Shown here in pieces: positions 58,901 through 64,000 of a stretch of 64,000 bases of DNA (position 1 is its first letter; each line of letters starts with the position of its first letter). Below the pieces are notes generated by a model. It ran no database searches. It was given only the letters and a program-made list of their open reading frames with translations, and was not told the DNA's origin. Both the position numbers and the translations under genes were made by a program. Origin of the DNA: Galbula dea. Its lineage: Eukaryota; Chordata; Aves; Piciformes; Galbulidae. Where the stretch lies: the NCBI GenBank assembly GCA_013399015.1, contig VWZX01009172.1, forward strand, positions 88,909 through 152,908, given 5' to 3'.

Positions 58901-61900
58901 TTGTTTGTTTGTTTAACTTTCTCGGGTAGTTGCTATCTGTGTTGTGGTCGTTGCTGTAGCTTGGCAAGCTGTTTGCTGTCAGTGGGTGGTAGAGTTAGCC
59001 TTCCAGGGTCAATCTGAGCAGTGCAGTGGCAGAGTACCTTCAGATTGCGTGAAAATAGGGCAGTAGTTTTCCAACTGAATTTGACTGACAGTGTTCCCTG
59101 GCCACCAAGCCAGCCTATGTTCACATCACTGCTGGTCACCCCGCTACGTCTGACAGCAGCACAGAGAAGAAGGTGCCAGTCTTTGAGATGGTAACCTGGG
59201 GAGAGTGCTGACACCATTCTGTTGTTCCACCCTTTGCGCAGGGAGTGTGGCTTGCTTCTTTGTACTGTCACCAGTTTTCCAGGCCTGTTTGGTTTTTTGA
59301 GACGCTCAGATAGGATCTGTGGAGCCTGGAGTGGAAGTTACTGCTGCTTAGGCAGCATCTATTTCCAGTGGTATTTGCAAAAGGAAAATGCTTTGGCTAC
59401 AGGGAAGAAGATACCACTGAAAAGCAGTTCCTGTCCACCCTAAAACTGAAAACCCAGGCACACTTTAGGGATGCTCCAGTGCCCTTGAGCTGCCAGCAGT
59501 GGTCTGTTTCTGCTCCCCTTCATCCTGCACACGTTGTTGTGCTCACACGTGTGCGCATCAGGAAGAAGTGCATTGCTCTTAGCAATATGTGGGACTGCCA
59601 TAATTGCTTACTTTCCTTTTACCTGAAAAAGATGGTGAAGGAGTTTTAAAAAAAAAATTGTACCTCTCTACTTTAAATCTTTAAAAATTGCTCCTTATTG
59701 AGAGTTTAATTGTTTTTTAAATGTAAACTTGGGAAGATATTTACTTTTCAAGCATGAATATCCTACTTTTTCACATCACTGAAAGTACGTTATTCTTTCC
59801 AGTCCATTAAATTCCAAAGATCACTCATGTTAAAAGTCAGCACGGTTTCCAGTGTCAGAAAATGTAAGGTTTTGTGTTTATGGTTGGAATCCCTTCTCAT
59901 AACTTTTCTTGCTTGATATTAGCCAAACATTTTTCAGATTCATGTGGCTCAGAAGTATTCAGATGCTTTCCAAGGGTAAAAGGTAATTAGATCAAGGGAT
60001 GGTCTTTAAAAACTGTCACAGACCCAATTCTGGTACTGTTTTTTACAGAGATAAGACCTGTGTAACAACAGTAGGAGGATCAGCCTCAAGCCTCAAAACA
60101 GATGAAACTCATAGACTTAGATAAAAAAGAACATGGGTTTTGTTTCATTGAACTTGTAATTTCTGCATTTTATTGCTCTGTGATTAAAACACTGGAACAG
60201 AATTGCTCATTTCCTTTTTGCTGCCTTTTTATAGCTACAAGTCCCAGTCTGAGTATCTTGGTCTTGCTATCAATGTTGTACCTAATCATTGCTCCTCACT
60301 TGACTTCTTTGACTCCTGTTGACTGCAGTGAAAGTCTGTGTGAGTAAGAAGTGGAAGTTTGGATACAGGAGGAGCACTCTCATCTGCTAGAGATACCTTG
60401 GTAGTGCTGGGTTGTTTTTAAAATCTATTTGGCTGCTGTTACATACCCTTGTGCACACTCAGAGACCAGCATATTTAGCCCAAATTGCCTAACTGTCAAA
60501 ATCATGCTCAGTTTGGAAGTTAGTTGAAAAATAACTCATGTTAGATTAGTGCTTCAGACTCTGAGGGGGTTTGTGAGATGAAGCAGTTGATGCCTGGAGT
60601 TGTGCCCTTGTAATGATGCTTTCCATTTGAAATTTGATCAGCATGTCTTGATGCCCAAAGAGAAGTGTTGGAAGACTGGTGGAGCTCCACTGGTCCAGAA
60701 AGCTTAGAGGCCACCGCTTGAAGTGCTTAAAACCAGATATGGATGCCTGTCTACTGGGAAAGTTGCACGCTATGTCAGTCTCCAGGTTTCTGCTAAATTA
60801 ATGTAGAGTTGCTGGAAAAATAGATCATAAAAACAAAGTGGGTGGCAGTTTTGCTGTGGTAGAGTATTAACATCCAAGCTGTAGCATGTTGGGTGGGTTT
60901 TCTTTTGGACTCTTTCCATTTAGGAAAAAAACTTTCTATAGGTTTTTCACGAAGATTTATAGATCTCAGTATTTTTAAATGGACCTTTCCATCACTCCAG
61001 ACACATGCACACTAAAAATATTAACTGGTCCTTTAAAATAAATAAGCCTCTTGCCCATTTGGCTACTCAGGACTAAAAAAAAAAATATCCCCATTCAACC
61101 TGAGTTGCTTCCTTCATACTTCTGCACTGCAGCCTGGGAACACAGAGATTCCGTACCACATGTCCTAAATTTTAACACATTGGGCTTTGCTAAATCAGAG
61201 CAGAATGAAGTTTGACAGTTGAGCCTTTGAGCAAGCCACCCCTGTTGAAGCCACACTGCTGTTTACTATACAATACAAGGTACCTCATGGAGGAAAAGGT
61301 AACTCCTGGTGCTAGATGTGGCCAAATCAACCAAAGCTTGTGTTGTTAACAGGCAAAAGCTAAAGCCCTGAGTGACCATTGAGGAGCTAGTCTCCAGCAC
61401 ATATCAGGAGGCTGCCTTTCCTTTATATGTGGACCCACAGAGCATCTCTGTTCTGCCCTTTTGTAGTAGTCAAAGCTTGGACCACTCCAACAAGCTACTC
61501 ACCAGAAAGCATGGTGTGTGCCTCAGATTATGGGACTGTGTTGTAGACTGGGTTATCCAGTGAGTATGTTCGTGCTGTGAGCCTCTCTCACCAGGTGAGC
61601 CAGTTTCTCTTCCAGAGGAGCAGAAATGTTGCTCTGTTCCTCCACTTACTTTCCCTAACCTGCATGTCTGTATCTGATTCAAGTCCTAGGAGCAATTTGG
61701 CAATGATTAAATCTCAGGCAGAGACTTAGCAGAGGAAGTGAAGTGGAAAGACAGGTTGTATCCTCATCCAGACATTGAGGAGATAATGATTTCTTCTTGG
61801 ATGGAGCCATTAGCCCCACCTACACACTGGGAAGATGGCCTAGGAGACTCAGCATTAGAAATCACCTGGTGTGTTCTCTAGGCAGAAGAGAGCTTGGCTC

Positions 61901-63019
61901 TTGCTCCCTGCAAGGAGTGTTTTCGGTCTCGCAGCTGGGTTTCAGGATTTATGGGCAGAAAAAAGTAAAAATCTGCAAAGTCACTCCCAAACACAGGTTA
62001 CCTAAGTGCTGTTCTGGCCTGCTGTAGGTGCAGATCAGTGCCCTCCTTCAGCAGTGCAGTGGTTATTCAGGCCGGGAGATGTTGGAGAGCAGTTTGGCTG
62101 CTTTGTGTGTTTGACAAAGTAGCAGAGGTATACATGAGGCTTCAGACCCAGATTCCTCTTTCTGTGTCATTTAGCCATTAGCAGCATTTGGGGGATGGCC
62201 AAAAACTGTTGGAAGTTGCTTTCACTACTTTGTCACTCCCTCATATATAGGCACTGCATTCTTCTCTGTGTTTTAGCTAGGAGAAAAGGTAGTGTGGGGT
62301 TGATACCGATTCATCAGGTTAAAAAGAAAGCTTTATGTCAGATCTAAAAGTCAAGAATAGAGTTTGCTTTGGCAGGGTGTTAGAGCCTTACTTGTCCCTT
62401 ATGTGCCTTAAAAAGAAGAGACTTGCATTAAGTCAAGGAGCCAGGTTCTGCAATGTCAAAAATGGGCAAAGCTTCCTGAAAGTAACAAATTGCCATTTTA
62501 TTTAGTCATAGGATAGGTAGGTTAAAATGATACATGAGATCTCAATTCCATAATGTCTTTTCCATCTCTTGCTAACCAGCATCATGTTTAAACTAAGGAC
62601 AAATCGGGAAGCTGAGCTGCAAATGGAAGTTACTGAAGAAGCAGACGATACTACAAAATGGGATGTTGTTGCTTTGTTTTAATTTTAGGAGAGTTTTTCT
62701 TGTTTTCCTAGTGGTGGGGTAAACCCAGATGGCTGCTGTTTACTCTTCTTGAATCCCACTGGATTTGGCTGTCTGTGAAAGTCAAGCCTGACCTTTTCTT
62801 TTTCACTGAACTTCAGACGTTCGAGAAGTCTCCAGAGTTTGCAGGCACCCCAGTCATGGAGGAGCTGCTCACTTAGGCACAGCAGTGCAGTTTGGAGACG
62901 GAGTTTAAGCCTCAACTCTGTATTCCTTGCTCTTATGCAGCTGTGCCAGATTCATCATGGCTTCTAAAAAACAAGCAATGGTCGTAAACAATATTCTCTT
63001 TTAAAAGATCACAGCCTGC
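55937..63019. other. Intronic stretch with no recognised feature
   Basis: 7 kb of mostly AT-rich unique sequence. I see no gene, RNA gene or named repeat. There are short homopolymer runs (A runs near 59650 and 61076). Open frames up to 112 codons lack motifs and are not supported. Confidence 0.6.
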
Positions 63020-63420
63020 TAGTATTCTCCACTAAACAGTAAAATCTAGAACATAATAACTATTGATGATTAAGGTGTCAGGGGCCCAGGAAGCTCCTGC
63101 TGTGATTTAGTTTCCTCTGACTGCTTTAACTACTGATGCATTTTGCTAATTACATCATAGATTTTCCTATTGATGAACAGAATCTGAATTAACACGGGAA
63201 GCACTAATGTTACCCTTTCTCTATTATTGTTGTACAAGAAGCCATGGCAGATGCTGGCAGTTAGTTACACAAACATTAGTATTAACGATTGGCCATTTGG
63301 AATTGGTGACAAACTGCTGCCCGCTGGAATCCTGAGCCTGAAACCAATCAGGAAGTTAATGAGGAGAGAAATTACCACTGCAGCTTCCCCTTAATTATAT
63401 TCACGGAAGGCAGGAAGGGA
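63020..63420. promoter_or_regulatory. Candidate conserved non-coding element near exon 5
   Basis: An AT-balanced, repeat-free block with a dense set of homeodomain-type cores (GCTAATTACATCATAG, AACGATTGGCC, CCAATCAGGAAGTTAATGAG, CTTAATTATATTC) and no open frame. It ends about 410 bases before exon 5. It is typical in appearance of a developmental enhancer, but this is judged by eye only. Confidence 0.35.
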
Positions 63421-63833
63421 GTGTTGGGGGTAGGTCTCAACTCATCTAAGGTTAGGAAGGTCAGAGACCCTTTTACTTGGTTTTTGTATCTACTGCAAAT
63501 TGTAATGTTGCAACCATTTCTAGCACTGTATTAGTTTTAAGTTCTTTAATATTTGGCCTTAGCCTTGGGCTGCCCGAGCCAGGGATTTGGGTATATAGGA
63601 AGATTAGTTTTCAGAGGGGTGAAGGGGTTTTGGACTTGGTGTTGTATCGCCTTTTATTATTCCCACTGCGTTCACCTTGGCTGGAGGAGGGAGGCCAGCA
63701 CCCCACCATGCGAGGGGGACACCACCTCGTCCCTCTTCCCGAGTAGAGGAGAGCTCACGCGGGTTGCTTCTGGTCGGGCCGGGGCGGTAGTCTCAGGCGC
63801 TGTGTTTTTTCTCTCTCTTCCCCCCACTTGCAG

Positions 63834-63973
63834 CGTTTTCACCGCCCAGCAGCCAGGGCTCCGGCCTGGGGTGCGTGCCCAGCAGCGAGGCCACCATGGG
63901 GGACCTGGAGTGCGAGCCCCTCCCAGAGCCCAACGCCTTCGCGGTGAGCCCCATCCTGGAGGTCGATGAGTAG
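63834..63973 (+). CDS. DMRT1: DMRT1 exon 5 (terminal coding exon with stop)
   Basis: Terminal coding exon. It completes the split Ala codon (G|CG) and encodes 45 residues, starting FSPPSSQGSGLG and ending NAFAVSPILEVDE, then TAG at 63971-63973. FSPPSSQ, LECEP, FAV and the acidic C-terminus match the order of the conserved DMRT1 tail. The acceptor CCCCCCACTTGCAG follows a long pyrimidine tract. The phase from exon 4 fixes this frame; the longer open frame overlapping it (63553-63969) is a shadow. GC3 by hand count is 41 of 45 codons, far above exons 2 and 3. Compared with the tail I recall from other birds, the Ser-rich stretch after SGL is shorter and the first residues after Ala are missing, so this end is diverged. 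Splice sites and frame are intact, so I see no sign of a pseudogene. Confidence 0.93.
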
Positions 63974-64000
63974 GGTCGGCAGTCCTTGCCCGGGGCCGAG
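63974..64000 (+). other. DMRT1: Start of DMRT1 3' UTR
   Basis: 27 GC-rich bases after the stop codon, up to the window end. The polyadenylation site is beyond the window. Confidence 0.8.

Larger units (their letters stand above)
34517..63833 (+). other. DMRT1: DMRT1 intron 4 (29.3 kb)
   Basis: The intron is bounded by GT at 34517 and AG at 63832-63833. It contains the twin-primed CR1 (34818-35655), the gap-interrupted CR1 (36543-38140), a sense CR1 (39640-40034), an ERVL solo LTR (41343-41897), a 97-base tandem duplication (43404-43597), a nested CR1 complex (43900-46502) and a sense CR1 (55540-55936). In 35656-36542, 38141-39639, 40035-41342, 41898-43403, 46503-55539 and 55937-63700 I recognise no gene. 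Three blocks (49590-49915, 52690-53005, 63020-63420) look like conserved non-coding candidates. Confidence 0.88.

Noticed and set aside
63553..63969. 138-codon open frame overlapping exon 5
   Set aside because: It is out of phase with the exon 4 donor and shows no DMRT1 residues. The spliced frame gives the conserved tail and stop.
1..64000. Orientation bias of CR1 insertions against the gene
   Set aside because: Sense and antisense copies are about equally frequent here, so no bias can be claimed.
1..64000. CRISPR arrays, operons, prophage or bacterial features
   Set aside because: No regularly spaced direct repeats, no clustered gene order and no ribosome-binding context. Spliced exons and CR1/ERVL repeats show vertebrate DNA.
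1..64000. Reading the locus as a W-linked or decayed DMRT1 copy
   Set aside because: All four exons keep frame and splice sites. The divergence of exons 4 and 5 alone cannot establish this. It is left as a question for coverage data.

Overview
This window looks like bird nuclear DNA, repeat-rich and gene-poor. It holds many 3' fragments of CR1 LINEs, most ending in the avian-type ATTCTRTG tail, and one solo LTR of the avian ERVL type. It carries a single recognisable gene, DMRT1, on the + strand. Four coding exons can be placed from their protein sequence, consensus splice sites and matching phases: exon 2 (3139-3319), exon 3 (24521-24804), exon 4 (34354-34516) and the terminal exon 5 (63834-63973, stop TAG at 63971-63973). 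Together they encode the last 255 residues. Exon 1, with the DNA-binding DM domain, lies upstream of base 1. DMRT1 is the dosage-sensitive, Z-linked testis-determining transcription factor of birds, so this is probably Z-chromosome sequence. The sequence alone does not prove the linkage.

Layout: 1-3138 is the end of intron 1, with a CpG-rich first ~600 bp that suggests exon 1 and its CpG island are close upstream. 3320-24520 is intron 2 (21.2 kb), with several CR1 pieces and a compound repeat at 13.0-14.1 kb. 24805-34353 is intron 3 (9.5 kb), which is mostly unique and contains one MIR-like CORE-SINE relic. 34517-63833 is intron 4 (29.3 kb). It holds a CR1 with an inverted 5' half, a CR1 broken by a 795-base assembly gap, an ERVL solo LTR, a three-level nest of CR1s and several candidate conserved non-coding blocks. 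63974-64000 is the start of the 3' UTR.

The most unusual structure is at 13501-13951 (minus strand). A nearly full-length tRNA-Glu(TTC)-like sequence is joined directly to the 5' end of a truncated CR1, and the pair appears to have been inserted as one unit into an older CR1. That is the architecture of a tRNA-headed, LINE-tailed SINE, or of a template-switch chimera. In the gene itself, third-codon-position GC rises from 50% to 65%, 74% and 91% across exons 2 to 5. The C-terminal tail is short and diverged, while the exon 3 core ([12 protein letters not shown]) is well kept. No complete second gene, CRISPR array, operon or functional viral gene is visible.
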